64,000 bases of DNA from an uncultured Eubacteriales bacterium (GCA_902793605.1 CADBEB010000002.1:151682-215681), one strand, 5' to 3'. Positions 26,518 through 36,205 are shown, counted from the first letter of the stretch. Translations and numbers: made by a program. The notes: generated from the letters alone by a model not told the origin.

Positions 26518-28992
26518 ATGTTCGGTAAAAGATTCCAGTTGAATGAACAGAGCATTCCGGTCGTGCAGGAGATCGGAAAGCACATGCCCGGCGGCTTCTT
26601 CATTTACAGGGTGGAGCAGCCGGAGGAGCTGATCTATGCGAACGAGGCGGTTTTCCATATCTTCGGGTGCGACGACCTGGAGGATTTCAAAAAGCTGACC
26701 GGCTATACTTTCCGGGGCATGCTGCATCCGGACGATTACGAAAAGGTCTCCGAGGCGATCAGCCAGCAGATCGCCAGCAGCGAGGAGAAGATGGATTGCG
26801 CCGAGTATCGCATCATCCGGAAGGACGGCACGGTCCGCTGGGTGGATGACTACGGCCATTTCACCGAGACGGAGGCTTACGGCGGGATTTATTACGTCTT
26901 TATCTCCGACATCACGGAGAAGAAGCTGCAGCAGGAATCCGACCGGAAGAAGCATAGCCGGGAGCTTGACAACATGATCACCGCCATGGCGTCGGATTAC
27001 CGCAGCGTCTACCACGTGGACCTGGACGCTGATGACGCGGTCTGCTACCGGGCGGATCCGGGGGATTCGGAACAGTATGCCGAGGGCGTGCACTTCCCCT
27101 TCCACGAGCATTTCGCCGACTACTGCGAGCGCCACGTGGACGAGAAGTACCGGGACGACTTCCTGCAGTACATCGACCCGGTGAACATCCGGAAGGCCCT
27201 GGCGACGGAGAACATCATCGCTTACCGTTACCTTGCGCACCGCGGCGGCACCGAGTATTACGAGATGCTCCGCATGGCAGGCGTCCGTCATCCGGCGGAC
27301 CGCGAGGACCACATCGTCCACGCGGTCGGCCTCGGCTTTACCGTGATCGATTCGGAGATGCGCAAGAATCTGGAGCAGCAGAACGCGCTTGCCGACGCGC
27401 TGGTCGCGGCGGAGCAGGCTAACCGGGCTAAAACGGCTTTCCTCTCCAACATGAGTCATGAGATCCGGACCCCCATGAACGCGATCATCGGACTGAACAG
27501 CCTGGCCCTGCGCAATGAGAATCTTCCTGCCGAGACCCGGGAATACCTGGAAAAGATCGGCGGCAGCGCGCGGCATCTGCTCGGTCTGATCAACGACATC
27601 CTGGATATGAGCCGTATCGAGTCCGGGCGGATCGTTCTCCGCCGGGAGGAGTTTTCCTTCCGCGGCATGCTGGAGCAGATCAACACCATGGTCATGTCCC
27701 AGTGTGCGGAAAAGGGCCTGAAGTATGAGTGCCAGGTGCTTGGCGGCGTCAGCGATTACTATATCGGTGACGATATGAAGCTCAAGCAGATCCTTATCAA
27801 CATCCTTTCCAACGCCATCAAGTTCACTGACGCGTCGGGCAGCGTTTCCCTTACGGTCGAACGGACCGGTACCTTCCAGGATCACAGCACGATCCGTTTC
27901 ACTGTCCGGGATACCGGCATCGGCATTGACAGTGCCTTTCTGCCCAAGGTGTTTGATTCCTTCACGCAGGAGGACAGCACCCGCTCAAGCAAGTATGGCA
28001 GTACCGGCCTCGGCATGGCGATCACCAAGAGCATCGTGGAGCTGATGAACGGCAGCATCTCCGTGGAATCCAAAAAAGGCGAGGGGTCTGCCTTCACCGT
28101 ATATATCTCCCTGAAGAACAGCGCGCATCAGGGCCCCGCTACGCACTATGTCAAACCGGAAGATATGAGAGTCCTTATCGTGGACGACGAGGAGATCGCC
28201 GCGGAGCACGCGCGCCTGGTGCTTGACGAGGTCGGGATCAAGGCGGATACCTGCCTCTCCGGCGAGGATGCCCTGCATATGCTGGAAGTGCAGCATGCCA
28301 AGCATAATCCCTACAATCTGGTCCTGCTGGACTGGAAAATGCCGGAGATGGACGGGCTGGAGGTCGCCCGGGAGATCCGCAAGCGCCACGATAATGAGAC
28401 CACCGTCATTATCCTGACTTCCTTCAACTGGGATGACATCATGGATGAGGCGCTGCATGTCGGCGTGGACAGCTTCCTGGCCAAACCGCTCTTCGCGTCC
28501 AACGTTATCGACGAATTTGAACGGCTGGCGCGGAAGAACAACATGAGCCTCTTCAGGGAACGAAGACGGGCGGAGCTGAAGGGACGGCGCATCCTGCTGG
28601 CGGAGGATATACTCATCAATGCGGAGATCATGAAAGAGCTGATGGCCATGAAGGAAGCGGAGGTCGAGCATGCGGAGAACGGCAGGCTGGCTGTGGAGAT
28701 GTTTGAGAGCAGTGCAACGGACTATTACGACGCGATCCTGATGGATGTGCGCATGCCGGAGATGGACGGCCTGGAAGCCACGCAGGCGATCCGTGCGCTG
28801 GATCGGGCGGACGCGAAGCGGATCCCGATCATCGCGATGACTGCCAATGCCTTTGATGAGGATGTGCAGCGCAGCCTTCAGGTCGGCATGAACGCGCACC
28901 TGTCCAAGCCGGTGGAGCCGGACCATCTGTATCAGACGCTTGAGGAGCTGATCTGGGAAACGGACCGGGACCGGCAGAAGAAAAACGCGTAG
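26518..28992 (+). CDS. PAS hybrid histidine kinase with two receiver domains
   Basis: An 824-residue soluble sensor. A PAS domain occupies about residues 15-145 (YRIIRKDGTVRWVDDYGHF is its PAC end), and a second PAS-like region about 150-285. The dimer helix has the phospho-accepting H314 in SNMSHEIRTPMNAIIG; the ATPase part has NILSNAIKF, DTGIGI and GSTGLGMAI boxes. Two receivers follow: one with VDDE and LLDWKMPEMDG (about 545-670), one with AEDILINAE and LMDVRMPEMDG (about 690-810), both with the Asp and Lys needed for phosphotransfer. No membrane segment. It is followed by a paralogous kinase, an EAL regulator and an Hpt protein in the same direction. The signal is unknown. Confidence 0.93.
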   Translation: MFGKRFQLNEQSIPVVQEIGKHMPGGFFIYRVEQPEELIYANEAVFHIFGCDDLEDFKKLTGYTFRGMLHPDDYEKVSEAISQQIASSEEKMDCAEYRIIRKDGTVRWVDDYGHFTETEAYGGIYYVFISDITEKKLQQESDRKKHSRELDNMITAMASDYRSVYHVDLDADDAVCYRADPGDSEQYAEGVHFPFHEHFADYCERHVDEKYRDDFLQYIDPVNIRKALATENIIAYRYLAHRGGTEYYEMLRMAGVRHPADREDHIVHAVGLGFTVIDSEMRKNLEQQNALADALVAAEQANRAKTAFLSNMSHEIRTPMNAIIGLNSLALRNENLPAETREYLEKIGGSARHLLGLINDILDMSRIESGRIVLRREEFSFRGMLEQINTMVMSQCAEKGLKYECQVLGGVSDYYIGDDMKLKQILINILSNAIKFTDASGSVSLTVERTGTFQDHSTIRFTVRDTGIGIDSAFLPKVFDSFTQEDSTRSSKYGSTGLGMAITKSIVELMNGSISVESKKGEGSAFTVYISLKNSAHQGPATHYVKPEDMRVLIVDDEEIAAEHARLVLDEVGIKADTCLSGEDALHMLEVQHAKHNPYNLVLLDWKMPEMDGLEVAREIRKRHDNETTVIILTSFNWDDIMDEALHVGVDSFLAKPLFASNVIDEFERLARKNNMSLFRERRRAELKGRRILLAEDILINAEIMKELMAMKEAEVEHAENGRLAVEMFESSATDYYDAILMDVRMPEMDGLEATQAIRALDRADAKRIPIIAMTANAFDEDVQRSLQVGMNAHLSKPVEPDHLYQTLEELIWETDRDRQKKNA

Positions 28993-29029
28993 GACCGGAC
29001 CCGTAACAGGCTTGATAGGGGTGACGATC

Positions 29030-31684
29030 ATGGAAGGGAAAAACAGGAACCGCAGCTTGCGGGCAGCTGTTATCGGCAGCATCATCCTCGCCGCTGTAAT
29101 GATCGGCGGAACTGTCTGGATGGGACAAAGCGCGCACAGGGACACCTCGGAGGTTGCGCGCTCCGTGAGCCTGCTCTATATGGATGAGCTGGCAGGCCGC
29201 CGGGGACAGGTCGTTGAGGATAAATTGAAGGATAATATTAACGTCATTCAGGTGGCACTCAGCCTGTTGGAGGAAGACGACCTGAGAGACCTGGACCATC
29301 TGCGGGCTTATCAGCGCCAGATCAAGCAGCTGTTCAAACTGGAGCGTTTCGCCTTTGTGGACGAAGATGGACTCGTCTACACGGCGGATGACGGCATCCG
29401 GGATGAGATGGATCAGTATTCCTTCGACCAGCAGACCCTCAGCGCGCCGGAGATCTCCCTGAAGAATGCGGCCGGTACGGAGAAGAAGGTTGTCATCGCC
29501 GTTCCGACCCGGGACCGGGAGATCCGCGTTGACGGAAAGCGCCTGGTCGCCTGCTTCATGGAAATCGACATGGATGTTATGCTTTCCGGCGTATCCATGA
29601 AATCGCAGGATTCGCAAACGACCTTCTGCAATATCTATACGGCTGACGGCATCGCCCTGAGCAACATGGTTCTCGGCGGCCTTGCCGCTGAGGACAATCT
29701 GCTCGACGCGCTTTCACATGCCGACTACGAGGAAGGCTACTCATACGAACAGGTCCGCCATGAATTCAGCGAAGGGAAACGCGGCGTCACCGCCTTTACC
29801 TATAACGGTGTCCGGGAGACCCTCAGCTATGTGCCCGTGGGCGGTACGAACTGGCTGCTGACCTACCTTGTCCGCGAGACGGTCATCAATGACCGGATCA
29901 GTTCCGTTTCGAACGGGATCGTCACCCGCAGCGTGATCCAATCGATCCTGATCGCGCTTGTGTTCTTCGGGATGTTTGCCTATATCATCGTGCAGAACAG
30001 GAAGAACGCGCGCCTCATGCTGGAGAAGGAAACCGCCGAGGTCAAGCATCAGGAGATGGAACAGCGCCTGGAACTGCAGGAGCAGCTGCTGGAACGGAAA
30101 CAGGAGCTCAGCGAGGCGCTGGCCGCAGCGGAACAGGCAAGCCGGGCAAAGACTGTTTTCCTCTCCAACATGAGCCATGAGATCCGGACGCCGATGAACG
30201 CGATCATCGGCCTGGACAATATTGCTCTGAACGAGCCCGATGTCCCGGAAAAAGTCCGCGGGTATCTGGAAAAGATCGGTGCTTCCGCCCGGCATCTGCT
30301 CGGCATCATCAACGATATCCTGGATATGTCCCGGATCGAGTCGGGCAGGATGATTATCAAGAATGATGAGTTTTCCTTCTCCGGTATGCTGGAGCAGATC
30401 AACACCATTATCAGCGGCCAGTGCCGGGAGAAAGGCCTGAAATATGACTGCTGGACAACCGGGAAGATTGACGATTATTATATCGGTGACGAGACGAAGC
30501 TCCGCCAGGTGATGATCAATATCCTGGGCAATGCCGTCAAGTTCACGCCGGAAGGCGGCACCGTCACCCTCCTGATCGAGGAAGGAAAGCGCTATGACCG
30601 TAAAGCCGTGCTGAAGATGACCTTCCGGGATACGGGTATCGGCATGAGCAAGGAATACCTTCCGCACCTCTTTGACGCGTTCAGCCAGGAGGATGCCTCC
30701 TCGACCAGCAAGTACGGGAGCACCGGCCTGGGCATGCCGATCACCCGCAGCATTGTGGAGCTGATGAACGGCCATATCGAGGTGGAGAGCGAGAAGGGGA
30801 AAGGGACGACTTTCACGGTCACGGTCACGCTCGGTGAATCGGACCGGACCGGCAATGAGTCCGACGGTGTCATCAATCCCGGGGAACTGAGCGTTCTGGC
30901 TATCGACGACGATCCGATCGCCCTGGAGCATGCGCAGATCGTACTGGGCCAGACGGGTATGACCTGCGACATCGCCGCCACCGGTGAGGAAGGCCTGGAA
31001 AAGGTAAAACTGCGCCATGCGCGTATGGACGATTATGATCTTGTGCTCATTGACTGGAAGATGCCGGAGCTGGACGGGGTGGAGACTACCCGCCGGATCC
31101 GCGAGGCTGTCGGCAGCCATATGCCGATTATCATCCTCACTTCCTATAACTGGGATGAGATCGCGGAGGAGGCCCGGCGCGCCGGCGTGGATACCTTTGT
31201 GGCCAAGCCACTTTTTGCCGGAAGCGTCATGGATCAGTTCAGGGAGGCCTTCCGCCGCAAGACGGAAACGAAGTCCGCCCAGCGCGCCGACCTGAACGGC
31301 CGCCGCGTGCTGCTGGCGGAGGACGTGGCGGTCAACGCCGAGATCATGGTCATGCTGCTGGAGATGCGCGGGATCGAAGCGGATGTGGCGGAGAACGGGC
31401 GGATCGCCGTGGACAGATACTTGGCGCAGCCTGACGGCTGGTACGACGCGATCCTCATGGACATGCGCATGCCGGAGATGGACGGCCTCGAGGCTACGCG
31501 GGCGATCCGGACCTCCGGCCGGGAGGACGCCGGGACCATCCCGGTCATCGCGCTCACGGCCAACGCCTTTGATGAGGACGTGCAGCGCAGCATGCAGGCC
31601 GGCCTGAACGCCCACCTGTCCAAGCCGGTGGAACCCGACCTGCTCTTTGAGACGCTGGAGTCGCTGATCCGGCGCGAAGAATAA
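29030..31684 (+). CDS. Membrane hybrid histidine kinase with extracellular sensor
   Basis: An 884-residue kinase. One helix at about residues 11-30, an extracellular region of about 270 residues resembling dCache (FAFVDEDGLVYTADDG and YVPVGGTNWLLTYLV are typical strands), a second helix about 306-325, a coiled coil, then the kinase core with H383 in SNMSHEIRTPMNAIIG and ATPase boxes NILGNAVKF and DTGIGM. Two receivers follow (LIDWKMPELDG and LMDMRMPEMDG). From the coiled coil onward it is closely similar to the preceding kinase, showing local duplication with different sensors. ATG 29030 follows AGGGGTG; an upstream TTG is less likely. Confidence 0.93.
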   Translation: MEGKNRNRSLRAAVIGSIILAAVMIGGTVWMGQSAHRDTSEVARSVSLLYMDELAGRRGQVVEDKLKDNINVIQVALSLLEEDDLRDLDHLRAYQRQIKQLFKLERFAFVDEDGLVYTADDGIRDEMDQYSFDQQTLSAPEISLKNAAGTEKKVVIAVPTRDREIRVDGKRLVACFMEIDMDVMLSGVSMKSQDSQTTFCNIYTADGIALSNMVLGGLAAEDNLLDALSHADYEEGYSYEQVRHEFSEGKRGVTAFTYNGVRETLSYVPVGGTNWLLTYLVRETVINDRISSVSNGIVTRSVIQSILIALVFFGMFAYIIVQNRKNARLMLEKETAEVKHQEMEQRLELQEQLLERKQELSEALAAAEQASRAKTVFLSNMSHEIRTPMNAIIGLDNIALNEPDVPEKVRGYLEKIGASARHLLGIINDILDMSRIESGRMIIKNDEFSFSGMLEQINTIISGQCREKGLKYDCWTTGKIDDYYIGDETKLRQVMINILGNAVKFTPEGGTVTLLIEEGKRYDRKAVLKMTFRDTGIGMSKEYLPHLFDAFSQEDASSTSKYGSTGLGMPITRSIVELMNGHIEVESEKGKGTTFTVTVTLGESDRTGNESDGVINPGELSVLAIDDDPIALEHAQIVLGQTGMTCDIAATGEEGLEKVKLRHARMDDYDLVLIDWKMPELDGVETTRRIREAVGSHMPIIILTSYNWDEIAEEARRAGVDTFVAKPLFAGSVMDQFREAFRRKTETKSAQRADLNGRRVLLAEDVAVNAEIMVMLLEMRGIEADVAENGRIAVDRYLAQPDGWYDAILMDMRMPEMDGLEATRAIRTSGREDAGTIPVIALTANAFDEDVQRSMQAGLNAHLSKPVEPDLLFETLESLIRREE

Positions 31685-31706
31685 CCCCTTCGAAAGGAGA
31701 TGCCCT

Positions 31707-33407
31707 ATGAACAGCCAGACCACTATGAGCGGCATGCCGGACCTGTATGCCGGGGACCGGAAACGCCAGGTCCTGATTGTTGAGGATGAGTTCGTCAACC
31801 GGGAGTTGCTCAACGCCTACCTGGAGAATGACTACGAGCTCCTCTTCGCGGAGACCGGCGCCGAAGCGCTGGAGACCATCCACGCCCGCAGTGAGACACT
31901 GAGCCTGGTGCTGCTTGACCTGATCCTGCCGGACATCAACGGGCTGGATATCCTCCGCAGGATCAAGCAGGACGCGGACCTCACCCGCATCCCGATCATC
32001 GTGCTGACCTCGGACACCGAATCCGAGGTGGAAAGCCTGAACACCGGCGCCAGCGACTTTATCTCCAAGCCCTATCCCCGCCATGAGGTCATCATGGCGC
32101 GCATCCGCCGGTCCATCGAGCTTTCTGAGAACCGGGACCTGATCCGCTGGACGGAGCGGGACCATCTGACAGGGCTGTTCAACCGGGATTATTTCTACCG
32201 CTACGCGGAGCAGTACGACCTCTTCCACGCCGAGGAACCCACCGACGCCCTGGTGCTGGATATCAGCCATTTCCATATGATCAACGAGCGCTTCGGCAAG
32301 GCCTACGGGGACGAGATACTCCGGAGAATCGGCGCGGAGCTGCTGCGGATGGCCCGCCTGTACGGCGGCATCGTCTGCCGGCGGGAGGCGGACACCTTCC
32401 AGGTCTACTGCCCCCACCGGACCGATTATGAAGCCCTTGTCCGGCAGATTGCCGACACGGTCAACGCGGACATGCTCGGGCATATCCGGCTTCGCGTCGG
32501 CGTATATGCCGAGGTGGACAAGCGGCTGGAGATGGAGCGGCGCTTTGACCACGCGAAGGATGCTGCGAACTCCATCCGGAACAGCTACTCCGCGTCGGTC
32601 GCTGTCTACGACGACCGGCTGCACGAGCAGGAGGTCTTCGCGGAGCGCCTGCTGGACGATTTCCACAGCGCCCTGGAGCAGAAGCAGTTCATCGTTTTCT
32701 TCCAGCCGAAGTTCGATGTCCGGCCCGACACGCCGGTCCTGTGCGGGGCGGAGGCACTGGTGCGCTGGAAGCACCCGGAGCTGGGCATGGTCAGCCCCGG
32801 CGTGTTCGTCCCGCTGTTCGAGGGCCACGGCCTGATCCGGGACCTGGACAACTATGTCTGGCGCGAGACCGCGGCGCAGATCCGTATCTGGAAGGAACGG
32901 TTCGGTCGCTCGGTACCGGTTTCGGTCAATGTTTCCCGGATCGACATGATGGATCCCGAACTGGCGGATACACTCTGCGGCATCGTCCGGGAGAACGGGA
33001 TTGACTTCAGCGACCTCCACCTGGAGATCACCGAGTCTGCCTATACCGAGGATGCGAAGCAGATCGTGGAGGTCGTCTCCGGCTTGCGGGATAAGGGTTT
33101 CCGGATCGAGATGGACGACTTCGGATCCGGCTATTCCTCCCTGAACATGCTTTCCGCCCTGCCAATCGACGTACTGAAGCTGGACATGATGTTCATCCGC
33201 ACCGCGTTCAGCGGGGCCGGGAATACCCGCATGATCGAGATCATCCTGGATATTTCCCATTCCCTGTCCGTTCCGATGATCGCTGAGGGTGTCGAGACGG
33301 AAGAGCAGATGCTGACGCTGAAAAAGCTCGGCTGTGATATCGTCCAGGGCTACTACTTCGCCAAACCCATGCCCGCCGGCGAATTCGAATCATTCCTGAC
33401 ACGCTGA
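31707..33407 (+). CDS. Response regulator with degenerate GGDEF and intact EAL domain
   Basis: A 566-residue output protein. The receiver (residues 20-140) has the phospho-acceptor D71 in LVLLDLILPDING and K in ISKPYP. The middle domain (about 145-300) resembles GGDEF, but where the active GGDEF loop should be it reads CRREADTF (about 224-231), so it should not make cyclic di-GMP. The EAL domain (about 320-560) keeps the catalytic set: E349 in AEALVRW, N in SVNVSR, EITES, DDFGSG, LKLD, AEGVET and QGYYF. It therefore probably hydrolyses cyclic di-GMP when phosphorylated by the adjacent relay (inference). Confidence 0.93.
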   Translation: MNSQTTMSGMPDLYAGDRKRQVLIVEDEFVNRELLNAYLENDYELLFAETGAEALETIHARSETLSLVLLDLILPDINGLDILRRIKQDADLTRIPIIVLTSDTESEVESLNTGASDFISKPYPRHEVIMARIRRSIELSENRDLIRWTERDHLTGLFNRDYFYRYAEQYDLFHAEEPTDALVLDISHFHMINERFGKAYGDEILRRIGAELLRMARLYGGIVCRREADTFQVYCPHRTDYEALVRQIADTVNADMLGHIRLRVGVYAEVDKRLEMERRFDHAKDAANSIRNSYSASVAVYDDRLHEQEVFAERLLDDFHSALEQKQFIVFFQPKFDVRPDTPVLCGAEALVRWKHPELGMVSPGVFVPLFEGHGLIRDLDNYVWRETAAQIRIWKERFGRSVPVSVNVSRIDMMDPELADTLCGIVRENGIDFSDLHLEITESAYTEDAKQIVEVVSGLRDKGFRIEMDDFGSGYSSLNMLSALPIDVLKLDMMFIRTAFSGAGNTRMIEIILDISHSLSVPMIAEGVETEEQMLTLKKLGCDIVQGYYFAKPMPAGEFESFLTR

Positions 33408-33431
33408 AATTCCGAAAGGAGAGATACTGCC

Positions 33432-33773
33432 ATGATCACCCTTGAACAACTCCGCGCCTGGGGCGCAGACGTCGACGAAGCGATGCCCCGCTGTCTCAAC
33501 AATGAAGCGTTCTATTCCCGGTTGGTCGGAAAAGCCGTGGAGGAACCGACCTTCGACCGCCTCCGGGAGGCACTGGAGGCCGGCGATCTGGACAAAGCCT
33601 TCGAGTATGCCCACGCGCTCAAGGGCGTGACGGGCAATCTGGCCCTGACGCCGATCGACCGGCCCGTCCGGGAAATCACGGAACTCCTCCGCAGCCGGAC
33701 CGACATGGACTACGGGCCGCTGCTCGCGGAGATCCTGTCGCAGCGGGACGCCCTGCGGGAGCTCTGCAAATGA
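33432..33773 (+). CDS. Hpt-domain phosphotransfer protein
   Basis: A 113-residue four-helix protein. H61 in YAHALKGVTGNLAL is the phosphorylated histidine of the Hpt family. It has no other domain, so its role is to carry phosphate between receivers, here most likely from the second receivers of the two hybrid kinases to the receiver of the EAL protein. Its position as last gene, 24 bases behind the regulator with an AAGGAGAG binding site, supports one shared relay. Confidence 0.9.
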   Translation: MITLEQLRAWGADVDEAMPRCLNNEAFYSRLVGKAVEEPTFDRLREALEAGDLDKAFEYAHALKGVTGNLALTPIDRPVREITELLRSRTDMDYGPLLAEILSQRDALRELCK

Positions 33774-33782
33774 TTTTCCCGT

Positions 33783-33817
33783 AAAAAAGGACCGGCTTCG
33801 CACGGAAGCCGGTCCTT
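33783..33817 (-). terminator. Terminator between the Hpt and DUF362 genes
   Basis: AAGGACCGGCTTC (33787-33799), loop GCACG, GAAGCCGGTCCTT (33805-33817). On the minus strand a T run follows, so it ends the DUF362 gene. The plus strand lacks a T run but the stem also closes the phosphorelay operon. Confidence 0.88.
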
Positions 33818-33829
33818 GCCGATCCGGAG

Positions 33830-34957
33830 TCAGCAGCGGATCAGTTCATAATCCCGGGTTCCCAGGCCGATCTTTTCGCTGTGAGCGAGGGTCTCCTTCC
33901 AGCTGATGTTCGGGTTGCTGTCCTTGAAGTGGTCGTGATGGTGCTGCCAGCCGGGTTTCGCCAGGTTGTCCGAAAGCTGGCTGTTGGGGAGGGGATCCGC
34001 GGCAAGACAGAGATCCGCGCAGGCCTGGTCCAGCGCTACCGGGTCGAAGGAGGCCAGCATGCCGAGATTCGGAAGGATCGGGGCGTCGTTCTCCCCGTGG
34101 CAGTCGCAGTTGGGGGAGACGTCCATGATCAGGCTGATATGGAAGCATGGTTTCCCGGCACAGATGGCGGCGGTATATTCCGCCATCTTCCGCCCGAGCA
34201 TGTCGGCGGCGGTGCCGTTGGTTGCGTGGATGGCGTCAAAGGCGCAGGCGCCGATGCACCGGCCGCAGCCCTTGCAGAGATCCTGATGGATGACGGCTTT
34301 CCCGCTCTCGTAGGAGATGGCGTCGGAACCGCATTCCCGGGCGCACAGCCTGCAGCAGCGGCAGAGGTCCGGCTCCACGACCGGTTTGCCGTCGTTGTGC
34401 TGGTGCATCTTGCCGGCCCGGCTTCCGCCGCCCATGCCGAGGTTCTTGATGGCGCCGCCGAAGCCGGTCATCTCATGGCCCTTGAAGTGGTTCAGGGAGA
34501 TGATGACATCCGCGTCGTACAGGGCGCGGCCGATATAGGCTTCCCTGCAGTATTCCCCGCCGGGCACCGGGACCACGATGTCGTCCGTGCCCTTCAGACC
34601 GTCGGCGATGATCACGTAGCAGCCGGTGGTGACGCTGTTGAAGCCGTTCACCTCGGCATTGTAGAGGTGATCCACGGCGTTCTTCCGGCTGCCGGGATAG
34701 AGAGTGTTGCAGTCGGTCAGGAAGGGCTTGCCGCCCAGCTCCTTGATGAGATCGGCCACGGCCCTGACATAGTTGGGTCGGAGATAGGCGAAGTTGCCCA
34801 ACTCGCCGAAGTGCATCTTGATGGCGGTGAACTTCTCCGTAAAATCGATTTGTCCGATGCCGGCGCGGCGGCAGAGGTTCTGCAGCTTGACGCCCAGGCT
34901 GACGTCCAGTTTGGTCCGGAAGTCGGTAAAGTATACGGACGCTTTCGTGTTCGTCAT
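33830..34957 (-). CDS. DUF362 protein with two [4Fe-4S] ferredoxin motifs
   Basis: A 375-residue iron-sulfur protein. The DUF362 part covers about residues 1-190 and 260-340 (FTAIKMHFGE, SLNHFKGHEMTGFGGAIKNLGMG). Inserted at about 195-255 are two cluster motifs, CRCCRLCARECG and CKGCGRCIGACAFDAI, giving eight ligand cysteines. It is probably a cytoplasmic electron carrier or an enzyme with redox function; no specific reaction is established for this form. It starts after AAGGAGG at ATG 34957 and has its own promoter. Confidence 0.88.
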   Translation of the reverse strand: MTNTKASVYFTDFRTKLDVSLGVKLQNLCRRAGIGQIDFTEKFTAIKMHFGELGNFAYLRPNYVRAVADLIKELGGKPFLTDCNTLYPGSRKNAVDHLYNAEVNGFNSVTTGCYVIIADGLKGTDDIVVPVPGGEYCREAYIGRALYDADVIISLNHFKGHEMTGFGGAIKNLGMGGGSRAGKMHQHNDGKPVVEPDLCRCCRLCARECGSDAISYESGKAVIHQDLCKGCGRCIGACAFDAIHATNGTAADMLGRKMAEYTAAICAGKPCFHISLIMDVSPNCDCHGENDAPILPNLGMLASFDPVALDQACADLCLAADPLPNSQLSDNLAKPGWQHHHDHFKDSNPNISWKETLAHSEKIGLGTRDYELIRC

Positions 34958-35011
34958 GGGGTTTCCTCCTTGTCAGGTATTGAACCGATTGGTTTTCTTT
35001 GCTGTAACCGC

Positions 35012-35041
35012 ATTGTAGCGGAAGCAGAGCTCTTTTGTCAA
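35012..35041 (-). promoter_or_regulatory. Promoter of the DUF362 gene
   Basis: Minus strand TTGACA (plus 35036-35041), 18-bp spacer, TACAAT (plus 35012-35017). It starts right after the terminator of the upstream gene. Confidence 0.75.
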
Positions 35042-35043
35042 TG

Positions 35044-35065
35044 AAAAAAGCCCGCCGGAGCGGGC
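35044..35065 (-). terminator. Terminator of the Lgt-like gene
   Basis: GCCCGC (35050-35055), loop CGGA, GCGGGC (35060-35065), followed on the minus strand by TTTTTTC. Confidence 0.8.
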
Positions 35066-35074
35066 CGGAAAGGC

Positions 35075-36193
35075 TTAATCCCGGAGAAACGGCTGTTTCC
35101 GGTTCAGGCGGATGGTCAGGCCGATGCAGAGCAGGTCCACAGCCATGCTGGCGTAGAGGATCGCGAAGCGGATCATGTCCAGCTCGGGGGTGATCTCGAT
35201 CTCGTTCCAGTCTTTGCTCGCATAGGCGATCAGCAGGGCTGCTGTAGCGGCGCAGACCAGAACGGCCGGCAGGATTCCATGCTTCTTTTTCTGCGTCAGC
35301 ATCAGCGCGGCGAACGCGGCGGCCGCCAGCGGCATGCTGAGATACAGGTACGGCGCGTACTCGAACTTGTCGAAGACGAACTCTGAAGCCATGTCCGCCA
35401 GCCCGGCCAGTACCAGGACTGCCAGGCTCAGGATGACGGCGGTCTTCCCCGGCCTGTACCGGATGAGCAACACCGCCAGCACGATGATCAGGGTGATCAG
35501 GGCGGCCAGCTGGTTGACCCGCACGAAGATGATGAGGCGCAGGTAGTTGTCCCGGCGCATCTGCTCCAGCAGGATCTGCGTCGTGCCGAGCACGGTGAGG
35601 AAGACGGCGGTCCGGTGCCCGCGGGGCGCTTTCCGCTCCATACGGAGCAGCACGATCAGCAGGATCAGGGCAACCAGCGCCTCCCAGAACCAGACGAGAT
35701 AGCGCCATTCCTCATAGAAGTCGTCGTGGTAGGTGCAGATGGACAGGGGGAAGAAATGGGTCCAGTCCATCTCCGCCCAGCGACCGATGCCCTCACCGGT
35801 GAACAACTCGCCGATGCGGGCGAAGACGATCACGGCGCAGGCGCCGGGTGCCAGCGCGTCCAGGGCGTCCAGCCATTTCACCCTGGCGGCTTTCCCGGCG
35901 ATCAGGGCGCCGAGGGCGCCGCCCAGCAGTGCGCCGTAGAGCGTGTAACCGCCCTGCCACGGGCGCAGCATCATGAAAAAGATGCCTTCCGCAGCCTCCA
36001 GGTCCGGCGGGCAGAAGAGGCACCAGCAGATATGTCCCAGCAGCAGCGCGCCGAGGATGACCGCGGGCAGCAGCGGCCGGACGGCCTTGTTCCGCCAGAC
36101 CAGAAGAAGGCCGGCGAGAACGCCGGCCAGGATGGTCAGACTGTAGGGGGTCACATACAGCGGCCCCAGGGTGAGTAAAGGTGTCATTTCCAT
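35075..36193 (-). CDS. Lgt-like polytopic membrane protein
   Basis: A 372-residue protein with about ten membrane segments. The first 260 residues follow the prolipoprotein diacylglyceryl transferase pattern: GGYTLYGALLGGALGALIAG, then FARIGELFTGEGIGR corresponding to the Lgt signature GRIGNFxNGExxGR. The arginine and glycines are kept, but the family histidine of the GGxSFHG loop is Tyr and the Asn after the second Gly is Glu. The C-terminal 110 residues add extra membrane segments not found in Lgt. It may be a paralogue with another lipid substrate or a non-catalytic role. It begins 12 bases behind the glycosidase gene with no clear binding site, implying coupled translation. Confidence 0.75.
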   Translation of the reverse strand: MEMTPLLTLGPLYVTPYSLTILAGVLAGLLLVWRNKAVRPLLPAVILGALLLGHICWCLFCPPDLEAAEGIFFMMLRPWQGGYTLYGALLGGALGALIAGKAARVKWLDALDALAPGACAVIVFARIGELFTGEGIGRWAEMDWTHFFPLSICTYHDDFYEEWRYLVWFWEALVALILLIVLLRMERKAPRGHRTAVFLTVLGTTQILLEQMRRDNYLRLIIFVRVNQLAALITLIIVLAVLLIRYRPGKTAVILSLAVLVLAGLADMASEFVFDKFEYAPYLYLSMPLAAAAFAALMLTQKKKHGILPAVLVCAATAALLIAYASKDWNEIEITPELDMIRFAILYASMAVDLLCIGLTIRLNRKQPFLRD

Positions 36194-36205
36194 AAAATCA
36201 AAAAC

